DNA of 64,000 nt, taken from contig MCFG01000005.1 in the NCBI GenBank assembly GCA_002104895.1, positions 114,501 through 178,500 of the forward strand, given 5' to 3'. The position numbers and the translations under genes are program-made. Shown here piece after piece: positions 48,082 through 64,000 of this stretch. The stretch comes from Anaeromyces robustus (Eukaryota > Neocallimastigomycota > Neocallimastigomycetes > Neocallimastigales > Neocallimastigaceae). The notes under the pieces are model-generated. The model was not told where the DNA came from, did no database searches, and was given only the letters and a program-made list of their open reading frames with translations. Each line of letters begins with the position of its first letter. Positions within the stretch are counted from its first letter, which is position 1.

Positions 48082-48849
48082 TTAATATCAAATTATATTT
48101 GATTATATTTTTTTTATTATATAAAGCCTAATATTATTATTTACCTTTTTATAATTTGGTTATTCAATTCAAAATTATTTTATTATTTTATTTGTTTTTA
48201 TATTTTATTAAATTCTTTATTAATATAACTCTATAATAAAAAAAAAATTCTATAATATTTATTGTTTCTTTATTTTTTTTATAATCAAAATTTATTATTA
48301 TATTTAGATTAATAAGAAAGACAAATAAATTAATAATTATTTTAAACTTTTGAAATAAATAAATTAATTAAATTAAGGTTGAATTAAACAATATATTAAA
48401 AATAAGAAAAAAGAAAGAATTATAATAAATAAATTAAAATACTGTATTATAATATATTTTTAAAAAAAAAAAAAAATTGTATAGTATTTTTTATTTCATT
48501 CAAAATTATTTTCTTATAAAATAAAAAATAGATTTATTATATTAATTTTATTTTATTAAAAAACTAAATGGAAAAAAGAAAACAGGAAATAAAAAAAAAA
48601 AAAAAAGAAAAAAGAAAAAAAGAAATTATGATGAATTATATATTAAATAACGATTTCTCAATTTTTCAATAATACTAAAAATAATTAATTATTTAAGTAT
48701 TATTCTAATAGTAAATAATATATTACCAATTAAATAATATCATATAATGTAATGTAATGCATAATATAACATTTAATATAAACTATTTATAATAGTCATA
48801 ATAAAATTAATAGTCATAATAAATAAATAAATAAAAAATAATAATGGTA

Positions 48850-48935
48850 AAAATAAATAAATAAAATAATAAAAAATAAATAAATAAAATAATAAAAAAT
48901 AAATAAATAAAATAATAAAAAATAAATAAATAATA
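48850..48935. repeat. ~22-bp tandem repeat (AAATAAATAAATAAAATAAT)
   Basis: About four near-perfect copies, decaying into simpler AAAT units up to about 48972. Confidence 0.75.
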
Positions 48936-49119
48936 AATAAATAAATAAAATAATAAATAAAATAATAAATAAATTCAAGATTGATGATAATATTCTTATA
49001 TATTCTTATTATATTATATTATATCATATAATAATGATCATAAATATTACTTTTATTATTATTCTATATATTATTATATATATTATTATATATATTATTT
49101 ATTATTTACTATTATAGAT

Positions 49120-49194
<75 letters not shown>

Positions 49195-50047
49195 TTATAT
49201 TTTATTATATTATATCATTTTATATTGATAAATAGGCTAATATTATATTATTATTATTATATCATTATTATATTATTATATTATTATTATATTATAATTT
49301 AATATAATATAATTATAATAATAATATAATTATTATTTACTATTCTTTTTTTTTAAATTTTTTTTTGATAAAAATGGATTGTGTATTTTAATTTTTAATT
49401 AATTAATTTATTTATTTATATTATTTGTTTATTTATTAAAATTAATATGTTTATCAATATTTATTTACTTTATAATTATTCATTTATTTAATTTAAAAAT
49501 CGTTAATGATAATTAAAAAAATAATTATGACAATTTATTTAATAATTTATTGTATTCAATTTATCAGTTTATCATTCGTTATGGTTAAATATTTTTTTTG
49601 TATAACTTGTATAAAAAATAAAATTAATAAAATTTTATATTGGATAAATATAATGATAATATATGAAAAATCATAGAATTAAAGTATTTTACATTGAAAC
49701 ACTCATTTATTACAATCAATAGAAATAAATGTAAATAATATATTTGTATTAAATTAAACATTAAATAAATATATATTCATTTTTTTTAATATATTGATTT
49801 AAAAGGTTATATTAGAATATATTCGTATCATAAATAAAAATAAATATTAAGTATTCCATCTTTATTATTTTAATTCTAATGTATGTATATTACATTTACA
49901 TTCAATATACTATAAAATAAAGTTTTTTATATTAATTATGATATTAATTATTTCTAAATTAATTAATTAATTAATTAAAAAATAGAAATTCATATATTAA
50001 ACTATACTTTAATATATACTAAATTATATTATTCTATCTTTTCAAAT

Positions 50048-50385
<338 letters not shown>

Positions 50386-51939
50386 AATCGCTTTCTTTTT
50401 TTTACCAAAGTTATATTTTTTATCATGAAAAGTTTGGCAAAAAAAAAGAAGGGAAAAAAAAAAAGAAATCAAATATCAATTATTAATAAACCAAATAAAC
50501 TAATAAAAAAAAAAAAACTAATAAACCAATTTATATTTATATTTCTTAATTATTTATAATGATAAAAATAAAATTATATAAAATTGTATATTTGTTTTAT
50601 TGTAAAAAAAAATTCTTTATATTATTCTCGAAACTGTTTTTTCTTTTTTTTCTTCTTTTCTTTTTCTTTTTCGATTAGGGAAAATGTATGATCTTGTCTT
50701 TATTAAGTTGCCAATGATAATAATAAATATGTATTTTAATTAATTAAAAAAAAATACACAATTCAATAATACAATTATTCTATTATTATATTATTATATT
50801 ATTCTATTATTTTATGTTGTATTTAAAATTTAAAAAAAAATTTGTATCAAAATTCGAAAAAACAAAAAAGAAATATAATTATAATTATATTTCGTTATTT
50901 ATTTTTTTTTTCTTTCGAATGAAACAGATAATGAATAATTGAATAATTGAATTGTATTAATACAATGATAAAAAATGAATATTACAACTGTTTAACAGTT
51001 ATTTAAATGCTAATAATACAAAATGATGGTTTAAAATTATATTATCCTCCTATATCCTTTTTTTTTTTTTATTATTTTAATTAATATTTTTTTAATGTTT
51101 AAATTATTACTACAATAAGGATTAGAATTTTCTGTTAAATAAAATATTATATACAATATTAAAAAAAGGAAAAAAAAATTAATAAATAAAAAAGAATACT
51201 TAAAAACTATAGAATAATAATAATAATGAATTATAATTTTTTATCATACATTCATACATTCATACATGGTATGGAATATAATTAATTAATTAATTAATAT
51301 TGTATAAAATATAAAATTATAAATTAAAAAGTCAACATGATACTTACTAAAAATGGGTAAATAAGTATTGTGTATATGAGAAGTACATGCATCAAAAAAA
51401 AAAAAAAAAGTATTCAAATAAAGAATTCTATAATTATTTTGATTTCAATAATTATTTTTTAAATGACTATAGGTTTTCATACTTTATACATATTAATAAA
51501 ATATGTAAACGAATTATTATATAAATTTATATAAATTTATATGTAATTAATATTAAAAATAATTTTTTAAAATGACTATTTATAAAATGACGATAATTAC
51601 TTTATAAACATTTATAATTTTTAATTCTTATTATATCATATATTATATCATATTATTATTATTAAAATAAATAAAATAAAATAAAATAAAAATGATAACT
51701 ATGGCAAATAATATATAATTATATACAATACTATGTATTATTTAATATTAAACTTTAAATGTTAAAAAAAAAAATAATATTCTTATATAAAATAAATAAA
51801 TAAAAAGAAAAACCATGTAACACATATTAAAAATAAATAAATAAAATAATAAATAAATATGAAAATAAAAAAAAAAAAATAAAAATAAAAGGAAATATCC
51901 CTTTAAGAGTTTGATGTAATTATTTTATTTTATTGTTAA

Positions 51940-52200
51940 TTTCAATTTTATTTCTTATTTTTATTTCTTATTTCTTATATTCTTATATCTTATTTTCTTA
52001 TTTCTATATTCTTATTTTCTTATTTTCTATTTTCTTATTTCTTATATTTTTATATCTTATTTTCTTATTTCTATTTTCTATTTTCTTATTTTCTATTTTC
52101 TTATTTTCTTATTTTCTTATTTTCTATTTTCTTATTTTCTTATATTTCTTAGTTCTTATTTCTTATATTTCTTTATTTCTTATTTCTTATTTCTTTTCAA
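51940..52200. repeat. Polypyrimidine-rich TTTCTTA repeat tract
   Basis: Irregular repetition of TTTTCTTA, TTTCTATT and TTTCTTAT units over about 260 bp, with a strong strand bias against purines. Confidence 0.8.
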
Positions 52201-52366
52201 CGTTTTTTAATATCTGAAGTAATATATCTTGTCATTTTAATATAGTTGTTAAAAAGCTTTTTTTAATATCTATTTAATATAATATGCTATGCTATTATAT
52301 TAATTGTCTTATTTATCTATATATTTGTTATTTCTTTTTCTATTTTTCTGTTTATTATTGTGATGT

Positions 52367-52415
<49 letters not shown>

Positions 52416-53536
52416 ATATATATTCGAGTTCATGGGTTATTATTTTTATTTTTAATATATTTAATGATGAATTAGGATGAATTATAATTCTTTCTATTTA
52501 GAATAAATAAATTAATAAATAAATAAAAAAAAAAACTACTTTTTTTTTTTTTTAAATAAAATAAAATAAAAAGGTAAAATAAAAGAAAAAAAAAATAAAA
52601 AAAAAATAAAAATAAAATAAATAATAATAAAAAAACAAAATAAATGAATAAATAAATAAATATATTTTTATCATTATATAATTATTAAAAATTTAATTAA
52701 AAAGATAGAATTATTTTTGAATTATTTTTATAAATAATGTATGAATTATAATTTAAAATTAATATACTGAAATAAAAAAAAAATATAAAATATAATAAAA
52801 ATAAAATAAAAAAATAAAAATAAAAGAAAATAAAAATGAAAATTAACTAAAATAACATATATATATAAAAAAAGATATTATTATTATTATTATTATTCTA
52901 TTATTTCTTAATGTATTTAAAATAAATTATAAAATATGAAATTATTATTATTTAATTTTAAATTATGAAATTTTTTATTACGTTATATTATTATATTATT
53001 AATTATTAATATTTAAATATTATATTTATTGTTATGTGGGAGTTGTGTTTTAAATTTATTAATTTGTATTTTTGTTTATCTTTTTTTTTTCTTCTCCTTT
53101 TATTTAATTTAATTATTTTTTTTTTTAATTTATGTTATTTTAATTTTAATTTTAATTTTATTTTAATTTTTATTTTTATTTTTATTTTTATTATTTTATT
53201 TTTTCTTTTTTATTTTATTTTATTTTTGTTCATTTTCATTTTTATTTTGATTCATTTAATTTTGATTTATTTTTTTCAATTCTATTTTTCGGTATTTTTT
53301 TTTTTTTTTTCTTTTTCCTCTTTTCATTTATTGTTAAATTTATTTATATATAATTTTATTTATTTTTTCTTTTAAATGTTTTTTATTTATTTATTCATTT
53401 TTTTTTTTTTTTGTGTTTTTTTTTTTTTTTTTTTTATTTTTTATTTTTTTGTTCTTTATTTTATTTTATTTTATTTAATTCGTTTTTTTTTATTTATGTA
53501 TTTATTTATTTATTGTTTATTGTTTAGTGTTTATTT

Positions 53537-57774
<4,238 letters not shown>

Positions 57775-58152
57775 TTTATTATTATATTATTATTATATTA
57801 TATTATTATTTTATTATGTTATATTATAATTTAGTTATTTTATTTTTTTTTCCGTTTTTTTTTTTTTTTTATATTATACAATTTTATATTAATTAATTTT
57901 ATTATATTATGTTAAATATTAAATTTAAATTTAAGAAAAAAAAAAAGTGTATTAGTTTAAAAAATAAGTTATTTTACGCTTGTATAATGTAATTAAATTA
58001 TCTTTTTAGAAAAAAAAAAAAAAACTGAAAAAAAAAAAAAAAGGAAATTAATTAATAAAAAAAAAAGAAATTTAAGATTATTAGTTATGATATGTTTTAT
58101 TATATATATTATGATATTTTTATATTTAAAAAAATAATATATTAAAATTGAG

Positions 58153-58186
<34 letters not shown>

Positions 58187-58490
58187 AATAGTAAAGTATA
58201 TAAAATTTTATTAGTTAATGATTATGGTTTTAACCTATCATAAACCATAATTTTTTTGTACTAAAAAAATTTGTATAAAAATTTACTTAAAAATCAATAA
58301 TTAATAAACTAATAACAATAATAATCAATAACAATAATAATAATTTAATTATCAAGATGTTATCTAATTAATATCAAAAAATCATTTAAGTTGATAATGT
58401 AATAGAAATAATTAATTAATTAATTCATAATAAACAATATATTTAATGTTTATGTTTATATTTAAATTATTACAACACAAAACGAAATTT
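57775..58490. other. EDC3 upstream region
   Basis: AT-rich DNA between the EDC3 start and the SINE. It contains poly(A) of about 33 nt at 58153-58185. A stretch near 58216-58252 holds ATTATGGTTTTAACCTATCATAAACCATAAT-like inverted sequence (ATTATGGTTT versus AAACCATAAT). No gene seen. Confidence 0.5.
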
Positions 58491-59002
58491 TTACAGGATG
58501 AGTCGGTCCAGTTTTTATCCTGGTTGTTAAGGCGTTGTCTTAGCATACATAAGGTCTCTGGTTCGACCCCGCAACCCTGATGTTTCCTCAACGTGGGTTT
58601 TTCATTAGTACTTGTTCGCTTGCCAGGTGTTAGTATGTTCTTCCTTAATTATACCACATTTCTTAATTTAATAATTTATTGTACTGCCTGACTCTTATAG
58701 TCTTTAATATTGTTTCTTTGAGAAATACCAACCTTTAACCAATCTGTAATGTAGAATAACCAAGTGGATTAGAATCACGTGACTTCTGGGCTGGGCTTCA
58801 CCAGCCTCGTTAGAGGTATGTCGGGCGCCAATAACAATATGTGGCTCGCGGATATAAATTCAGCAATTATTGTACAAGATTGGGAGAGCCGAAGCTGACT
58901 TCAGTATGGCAGTCCATGAGGGACACATTACCACCTAATTATTAGGGAGTGGGCTTACTGCTTCACATTAGGGAAGATCAAAGAAGCATACCCCGGATAT
59001 AG

Positions 59003-59052
<50 letters not shown>

Positions 59053-59061
59053 ACAGGATGA
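58491..59061 (+). mobile_element. tRNA-related SINE insertion with poly(A) tail and 11-bp target-site duplication
   Basis: A 501-bp body (58502-59002) with G+C far above its surroundings is followed by 48 A residues (59003-59050). It is bracketed by TTACAGGATGA at 58491-58501 and again at 59051-59061. A perfect flanking duplication plus 3' poly(A) is the hallmark of target-primed (LINE-mediated) retrotransposition. The head resembles a tRNA gene: a weak A box around 58521-58534 (TGGTTGTTAAGGCG) and a good B box GGTTCGACCCC at 58560-58570, so RNA polymerase III transcription is likely. The tRNA-like part has lost acceptor-stem pairing, so it is not a functional tRNA. The ~430-nt body beyond the head has a 6-bp GGCTGG/CCAGCC hairpin at 58789-58806 and no open frame of note. 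The perfect duplication suggests recent insertion. Confidence 0.88.
58560..58570 (+). promoter_or_regulatory. RNA polymerase III B box inside the SINE
   Basis: GGTTCGACCCC fits the B-box consensus GGTTCGANNCC exactly. The partner A box about 30 nt upstream is degenerate. Spacing is as in a tRNA-Leu/Ser-like head. Confidence 0.8.
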
Positions 59062-59411
59062 CTATATTAAAAATTGTCTTTTTTTTTTTTTTTATTATTA
59101 TTATTAATAAAAAATATTAATATATAAAATATTTATATATAAGAGAAAAAATTGATATTTATTATTTAGTATATATAATTAATAATAATAGTTATTAATA
59201 TTTATATATTTATTAATATTTAATTATTATTATTATTTTAATATTTAAATATATATATAATAATTATTATTATTATTATTATTATTTTTATTATAGTTTT
59301 TTAATATTTATATATTTAAATTTTTATATTTATTTTTATTTAGACTTCTTAAAGTTTGAAGGATACATTATTAATATGTTAATAATTAAGATTTATTATC
59401 CTTTATAAAAC

Positions 59412-59451
<40 letters not shown>

Positions 59452-59477
59452 AATGGATTAGCTGTAAAGAATGTTTT

Positions 59478-59657
<180 letters not shown>

Positions 59658-59690
59658 TTATTATATATAATAAAGTTTTTTTATTTTCTT

Positions 59691-59721
<31 letters not shown>

Positions 59722-60023
59722 TTAAAATAATTAAAATAAATATTGAATAGTTAATTAATTTGTTTTAAAATAATATATTAAGCTGTTTTCTATCAACCTT
59801 TTTACATTAACTTTATACATCTAATTATATATAATATTTTTTTTAAAAAAAGGCTAATTATATTTTTGATATTTTTTTATTTATTTATTTTCAAAAATAA
59901 ATAAAAACTATTACATATTTTGTTAAATGAATAATAATAAATATTTTAAAGAATACTCATACATAAGGTCTGGTTAAACACAATTACTTAATAAGGTTTT
60001 CTTAATATTTTTTTTTTTACCAG

Positions 60024-60192
60024 GTAATAAATACATTTGACAAAACTAAAAAAGTCTCACGTTATATATTAGATTGTGATCAATTTATATAATTTTTAAT
60101 AGATAGACATCAATGATTTGATACCTATAGAGGTTGTTGTTAAAGATTGTACAGCTAAAATACATGAAAATGTCGAGGATTGGTTTGATTAA
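60024..60192 (+). pseudogene. Possible gene fragment, unidentified
   Basis: After a T-rich tract and CAG (60021-60023), an open stretch reads VINTFDKTKKVSRYILDCDQF. A second stretch after TAG near 60102-60104 reads DINDLIPIEVVVKD then ENVEDWFD and a stop at 60190-60192. The amino-acid composition is protein-like and the two pieces look like terminal exons, but no upstream exons could be assembled and no family is recognised. It may be a gene relic. Confidence 0.25.
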
Positions 60193-60593
60193 GGAGATAG
60201 TAAATGAATCACATGTGAATTCTATAAAAAAGTGAATTTTTTTTTAATTAATTATATTGTTATAAACTTTTTTTTTTTTTAATATAATATTATATGAATA
60301 TGTTTACATATTAAATCAAAATCAAAATAAAATTCTATGTATGCATTAAAATACTATGTATAAATACTATGTAAATATTTAAATATTTAAATATTAAAAT
60401 ATTTATGTATGTATTAAAATGTAGGTTTTAAATTTTAATTTTTTTTTTAATTATTAACATAATTATAATTAAAAAGGAGATTTTATATATTGAATTAAAA
60501 TTTCATTTATGTAGATTTATACATTTTTATTTATTTATTTATTTAAAATGTCTAATTTTTTTTTAAATGATAAACCGTTTTTTTTTTTTTAAT

Positions 60594-60800
<207 letters not shown>

Positions 60801-62434
60801 AGTTAATAAATAAATAAATATATAAAAATAATATAATAAATAATTGGTCAATAATAAAGAATAACAGATTATTAAGATATTTAAAATATTAATAATATTT
60901 ATAATAATTAATACTAATGAATATATTAATAGGTATTTTATACTATTTTTTTATATTATATTTAAATAATATATTTTTAATATGCTTTTTCTTTTTTAAA
61001 CAGTATTAATATTTTGTTTTTTTTATTTTGTTTTTTGTTTTTAATGAAGAGTCACTAATTGAATTCATTAAAATCATTGGTTTTTTATTCTTAGTATTAA
61101 TTTTTTGATTATAATCATAAAACAAATCATGGAGTTTAAACAAACTATAAACATATAATTATTATTATTAATTTTTAATCATTAATGACTTTATTATTTA
61201 TTTAAAATATTTATTTATTTATTTATTTATAATTATTTATTTATTAATAATATTATTTATTTATTTATTCATTTATTATATTTTGTGTAAAAAAAATACA
61301 ATTATAATTGTTTTAATATTTAAAATAAAATGATTTATTCAACATATATAAATAATAATATAAACCTAAATTTGGTAATAAATCATTTTCTGATTATACT
61401 TGTATAAACCTATTAAAATGGTTTTATTTTATTTTATTTTATTTTATTTATTTTAAAATAATTATAATATCAATAATAATAAATTATTATTATTAATAAT
61501 AATTAATTAATAGTATTAATAGTAAATAATCAATAATTAAATAAATGCCATATTTTTTTGTTTATTGGTATTTACTGTATTATGTTACACAAACATTTAA
61601 AATATTTCCATTTTAGGTAATAAAAATATCCGTTCATATAATTAATTTAATTTAATATAATTTAATATAGAATAATTAAAAATTAATTGATGTTAAAAAA
61701 ATATTATAAAAATTTTTTATATATTAAAAACTCTATTTTTTTTTAAGAGAGTTTATTATTATTATTACTTTTTTGAAAATATTTTTATAAAATTTTTATA
61801 TATTTCGTTTAGATTTTAACATAAAATATTTTCAAAAAAATATTATTAAATATTTTCATGAATAAATAATAATAAATATCATAACAACATTATAATTATT
61901 ATAACAACATTATAAGAAAACTTTTTTTTTTTTTTAAAAAATTTCAGGTACCATTATATTTTTTTTTATATACAAGGTGATATTAATTATATTAGATTTT
62001 AATATTATTATAAATATAATATATTGATTATATATAAATTTTAATATAATAATAATACAATAATAAATAATAAAAAAAAATTTTTTTTTTTGACTTTATA
62101 TGGAAAATACAGAGTTCATTAAATTTTATATATTTTTAAATATTTAAAACAAATTAAACAGTTACCAATGATATAATAGAACTTTATTTAATAATATATT
62201 ACATTATACTCATTAATAATAATAATAATAATAATTAAAATTATTAATTATTATATATAAGACTTGATAATTTGAAAAAAAAAAAAAACTATCTTCTTTT
62301 TTTTTTTTTTTTATACAGTAGTTTTTTTTTATTTTGTTTTATTTTTCTTTTTATAAAGTAATAATTTATATAAAAAATAAATAATAAATTATATTTATTA
62401 AAGAAAGAAAAAGAAAAGAAAAAGAAAAGAAAAA

Positions 62435-63802
62435 ATGAATAAAATACATTTTATAATACAAATTTTATCTTCATTAATATATATCAGTCATGCATCATCA
62501 ATAGCATGTAAACAATATTATACAATAAAAAATGGAGATAATTGTCAAAATATTGCAATAAGACATAATATTTCCGTGGAAAAGTTAAAAATTATAAATC
62601 CTCTTATTGATTGTGACTCTTTAGAAGATGAAACTTCTTTATGTATTAAGGCTGATTTAAAATATTTAGATTATATAGATATAAGTTTAGATGGTACTTG
62701 TGGTGAAGGTCATGGTCAATGTCCAAAAGGTCAATGTTGTAATAAATATGGATATTGTGGAACAGGAAAAAATTTTTGTGGTCAAGGTTGTCAAAGTGAA
62801 TTTGGTACATGTGATGGTAAAAAAAAGGTTAAAATGGTGGATACTGAAAGATTTTATAATAATATTCAAGAAAAAAATGATAAAGTAAATGAGGCATTAA
62901 ATGAATTAATGTCAAAAGATGAAGCCGAATTATTTAATCAATATGCTGATGCATCTATTGAAGATATTGAAAATACTATTATTAATATGAATGGTTTTAA
63001 TGAAGAGGATATGAATTTTGATAATTTTAATATTGAAAATTGTAAAGATAATTGTTTTAAATCTTATGTTAAATTTAAAAGAGTTATAAATGATCAAAAT
63101 AATCCTTTCAATATAGAAACTTATAATAAAGTTTTAAAAGCTTCTGGTCAAATGACTATTGATGAAGATTATTTTCTTAATGATTGTTTAAGTCAATGTT
63201 TATATTATAATGAAATGAAAGATGTTTATAAAAATGATAATGTTAAATATTATATTAATCAATATAAAAAGAAAAGAAATGAGGAAATTGAAAATCATAA
63301 CTTAATGAAAAGAGAAAAATTTGATTGTAGTAAAAAAGATAAAGAAATAACTGTATTAGAAAATAAAAAAGATGGTTCAATAGTTTATAAAAAATCTGAC
63401 TATAGTGCTTTACTTGGAAGTAGAGTAGATGGATGTTCAGCAGGTATATTTAAAGATTTTATTACTGTTTTTACCCCAGCATGTAATGGACATGATGCTT
63501 GTTATCATTGTTCTGATGATAAGAGTAAATGTGATATTAATTTTAAAGATAATATGGATAATCTATGTGATAAAGTTTATTCTTCATTAAGATTAGAAAG
63601 AGTAACCTGTCATCTTAAAGCTAATATTGCTTATGCTGCCGTTTCTGTTGGTAAATTTGCTTTTGATGGTTGGAATGGTGATAGATCTTATGTAAAAAAC
63701 AATAAAGAAAAAGATTTATCTAATAATTATTTTGGTTCTTATTGTATATGTGATAAATATGATATTGATCATTTTGTTAGCAAAAGTTATACCTTTGAAT
63801 AA
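62435..63802 (+). CDS. Secreted LysM / chitin-binding (CBM18) / phospholipase A2-like protein, 455 aa
   Basis: Intronless; the ATG follows a purine-rich leader. Residues 1-~20 are a signal peptide. Residues 25-71 form a LysM motif (CKQYYTIKNGDNCQNIA ... NISVEKLKIINP). Residues 87-126 form a hevein-type chitin-binding domain (CBM18) with its cysteine pattern GQCCNKYGYCG. A cysteine-poor acidic helical segment follows, with four Cys near 203-255. A Lys-Arg pair at 292-293 (LMKREKFDC), a plausible kexin site, precedes the C-terminal domain (~297-455). There GCSAGIF, then ACNGHDACYHC (His353, Asp354), match the catalytic His-Asp dyad and calcium-loop layout of secreted fungal/bacterial-type phospholipase A2. 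Predicted role: a wall- or chitin-anchored secreted enzyme, possibly released by processing, hydrolysing phospholipids. No toxin activity is implied by sequence alone. The fusion of two chitin-binding modules with a PLA2 domain is unusual. Confidence 0.87.
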   Translation: MNKIHFIIQILSSLIYISHASSIACKQYYTIKNGDNCQNIAIRHNISVEKLKIINPLIDCDSLEDETSLCIKADLKYLDYIDISLDGTCGEGHGQCPKGQCCNKYGYCGTGKNFCGQGCQSEFGTCDGKKKVKMVDTERFYNNIQEKNDKVNEALNELMSKDEAELFNQYADASIEDIENTIINMNGFNEEDMNFDNFNIENCKDNCFKSYVKFKRVINDQNNPFNIETYNKVLKASGQMTIDEDYFLNDCLSQCLYYNEMKDVYKNDNVKYYINQYKKKRNEEIENHNLMKREKFDCSKKDKEITVLENKKDGSIVYKKSDYSALLGSRVDGCSAGIFKDFITVFTPACNGHDACYHCSDDKSKCDINFKDNMDNLCDKVYSSLRLERVTCHLKANIAYAAVSVGKFAFDGWNGDRSYVKNNKEKDLSNNYFGSYCICDKYDIDHFVSKSYTFE

Positions 63803-64000
63803 AATAAAATATAATATATTATGATATAATGTTGATCATTTTTATTAATATACATATATATATATAAATAAATAAAAGTAAATAATATTCAATTGAATCA
63901 AAAAAGTTAATAAAATAATAATAAAAGAATGACAAACGTAGGAAGAAGAAAAATAAAATAAAATATAATAAAATTAAAATACAATTCAATAATGCAATAC
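63803..64000. other. 3' flank of the PLA2-like gene
   Basis: AT-rich; AATAAA-like signals occur from 63800 onward. Nothing else is seen before the window ends. Confidence 0.4.

Noticed and set aside
58505-58580. A functional tRNA gene
   Set aside because: The B box is good, but acceptor, anticodon and T stems do not pair properly, and the sequence is embedded in a poly(A)-tailed element with target duplication.

Overview
This window looks like chromosomal DNA of an anaerobic gut fungus (Neocallimastigomycota; Neocallimastix, Piromyces, Anaeromyces or a relative). The evidence is extreme A+T richness outside genes, very long (TTTA)n, (ATT)n and poly(A/T) tracts, short AT-rich GT-AG introns, asparagine runs in proteins, and fungal gene content. 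The genus cannot be fixed from sequence alone. All spliced models below were built by hand from reading frame, splice sites and phase; no database search was run.

Layout. (1) 1-1878, minus: six exons of an unidentified low-complexity acidic/polar protein, cut by the window edge. (2) 2864-5361, plus: a ten-exon Rai1/DXO-type RNA 5'-end decapping nuclease. (3) 6662-14468, minus: a two-exon type I polyketide synthase of 2367 aa (degenerate ACP-like N-terminus, KS-AT-DH-KR-ACP-TE). (4) 14.5-21.2 kb: repeat-rich DNA with a perfect 25-bp hairpin and a decayed coding locus. (5) 21728-24391, minus: an intronless U-box/vWA/Hint (Vint) protein. (6) 24.4-33.9 kb: about 9.5 kb of microsatellites and tandem repeats with no supportable gene. 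(7) 33875-35855, plus: a five-exon Rho GTPase. (8) 37634-39425, plus: a three-exon Mtc1-like trafficking protein. (9) 42107-43949, plus: a three-exon Atg3 autophagy E2. (10) 46693-47718, minus: a three-exon small protein resembling a family known mainly from bacteria and their mobile elements. (11) 53537-57774, minus: an eleven-exon EDC3 decapping activator with a 16-nt microexon. (12) 58491-59061: a 501-bp tRNA-related, poly(A)-tailed element flanked by a perfect 11-bp target-site duplication, best read as a recent SINE insertion. (13) 62435-63802, plus: an intronless secreted LysM + chitin-binding + phospholipase A2 protein.

The genes are independent and do not form an operon or obvious cluster. 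Two act in mRNA 5'-end metabolism (Rai1/DXO and EDC3). Rho, Mtc1 and Atg3 are membrane and trafficking housekeeping functions. The PKS has no recognisable tailoring genes nearby. The most unusual items are the SINE, the PKS with its serine-less N-terminal ACP-like domain, the U-box/vWA/Hint protein, the LysM-CBM18-PLA2 fusion, and the bacterial-looking small protein.
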